A stretch of 6,323 nt of DNA. It comes from Dehalococcoidales bacterium (GTDB lineage: Bacteria > Chloroflexota > Dehalococcoidia > Dehalococcoidales > UBA2162). Positions 6,109-6,323 of this stretch are shown here, piece after piece. Every line of letters starts with the position of its first letter. Position 1 is the stretch's first letter. The DNA lies in NCBI GenBank assembly GCA_020343555.1, contig CP070800.1:1996118-2002440 (forward strand), written 5' to 3'. The position numbers and the translations under genes were made by a program. Under the pieces are notes generated by a model that was given only the letters and a program-made list of their open reading frames with translations, was not told where the DNA came from and did no database searches.

Positions 6109-6323
6109 ATGGAATTTTTCGAGTTAATGGATATTTCGCACAAATACCTGGAGATACTGAATCCTTCGTCACATGAGAAAATACTCGCAGTCGGCGATGT
6201 TCTGAATCTTAACGCCAATAGTCGCGTGATCGATTTCGGCTGCGGGAAAGGAGAATTGCTGACACTCTGGGCAGAGAAATTCGGGATTTCAGGCACAGGA
6301 GTAGATATCAGCGAACAGTTTTG
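6109..6323 (+). CDS. Class I SAM-dependent methyltransferase, N-terminal part, cut by the window end
   Basis: Seventy-one codons of a gene that continues beyond the window. The product opens MEFFELMDISHKYLEILNPS, a helical lead-in. It then shows a clear SAM-binding motif I, VIDFGCGKGEL (40-50), followed by an acidic loop, GVDIS (64-68). Both are typical of Rossmann-fold methyltransferases; the substrate-determining part is outside. ATG at 6109 is preceded by AGGAG (6092-6096) at 12 bases, the same long spacing as gyrB. An out-of-frame ATG at 6099 is only two bases from that Shine-Dalgarno and leads to a frame that closes at 6176 without family features. Expression may depend on readthrough of the terminator at 6041-6073; I see no clear promoter between the terminator and the start. 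Confidence 0.8.
   Translation, partial: MEFFELMDISHKYLEILNPSSHEKILAVGDVLNLNANSRVIDFGCGKGELLTLWAEKFGISGTGVDISEQF

Noticed and set aside
5976..6176. 66-codon open frame overlapping the mini-ORF, the terminator and the start of the third methyltransferase.
   Set aside because: It crosses a strong terminator, is out of frame with the clear methyltransferase motif, and its ATG has no proper ribosome site.

Overview
The window looks like chromosomal DNA from a bacterium of moderate G+C content. I lean towards the phylum Chloroflexota (a Dehalococcoidia-like lineage), with moderate confidence. The hints are the 14-residue insertion in ribosomal protein S12, the short 648-residue GyrB without the proteobacterial insert, and the wording of the GyrB ATPase motif. 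These are judgements from remembered families; no database search was possible.

Layout. Positions 1-1210, minus strand, hold the start of a str operon read right to left: a promoter region, rpsL (S12), rpsG (S7), then the first codons of what is probably fusA (EF-G). Positions 998-1566 are a long divergent intergenic region with two candidate promoters for the str operon, a leader hairpin, and two strong inverted repeats that no gene explains. Positions 1567-2781 (+) encode a 404-residue protein with an MJ0882/RsmC-type methyltransferase domain followed by a decayed second copy. It converges, 41 bases apart, on a second class I methyltransferase at 2823-3746 (-), whose true start is uncertain and may be an ATT codon. 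That gene is divergent from gyrB (3953-5899, +), which has a clear extended -10 promoter and a leader of about 130 bases. After gyrB come a TATAAT box, a very strong Shine-Dalgarno serving an 18-codon mini-ORF inside nested inverted repeats, and a good intrinsic terminator. A third class I methyltransferase then starts at 6109 and runs off the window.

The ribosomal genes and gyrB are ordinary housekeeping genes. The three methyltransferases are different proteins in separate transcription units, and nothing here shows their substrates or that they work together. The points most worth a second look are the compact RNA element with a mini-ORF between gyrB and the third methyltransferase; an arginine in S12 at the position where K43R gives streptomycin resistance in other bacteria; the tandem methyltransferase with a decayed second domain; and a tyrosine in GyrB where an aspartate is usual. 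I see no CRISPR array, insertion sequence, phage gene or tRNA/rRNA gene.
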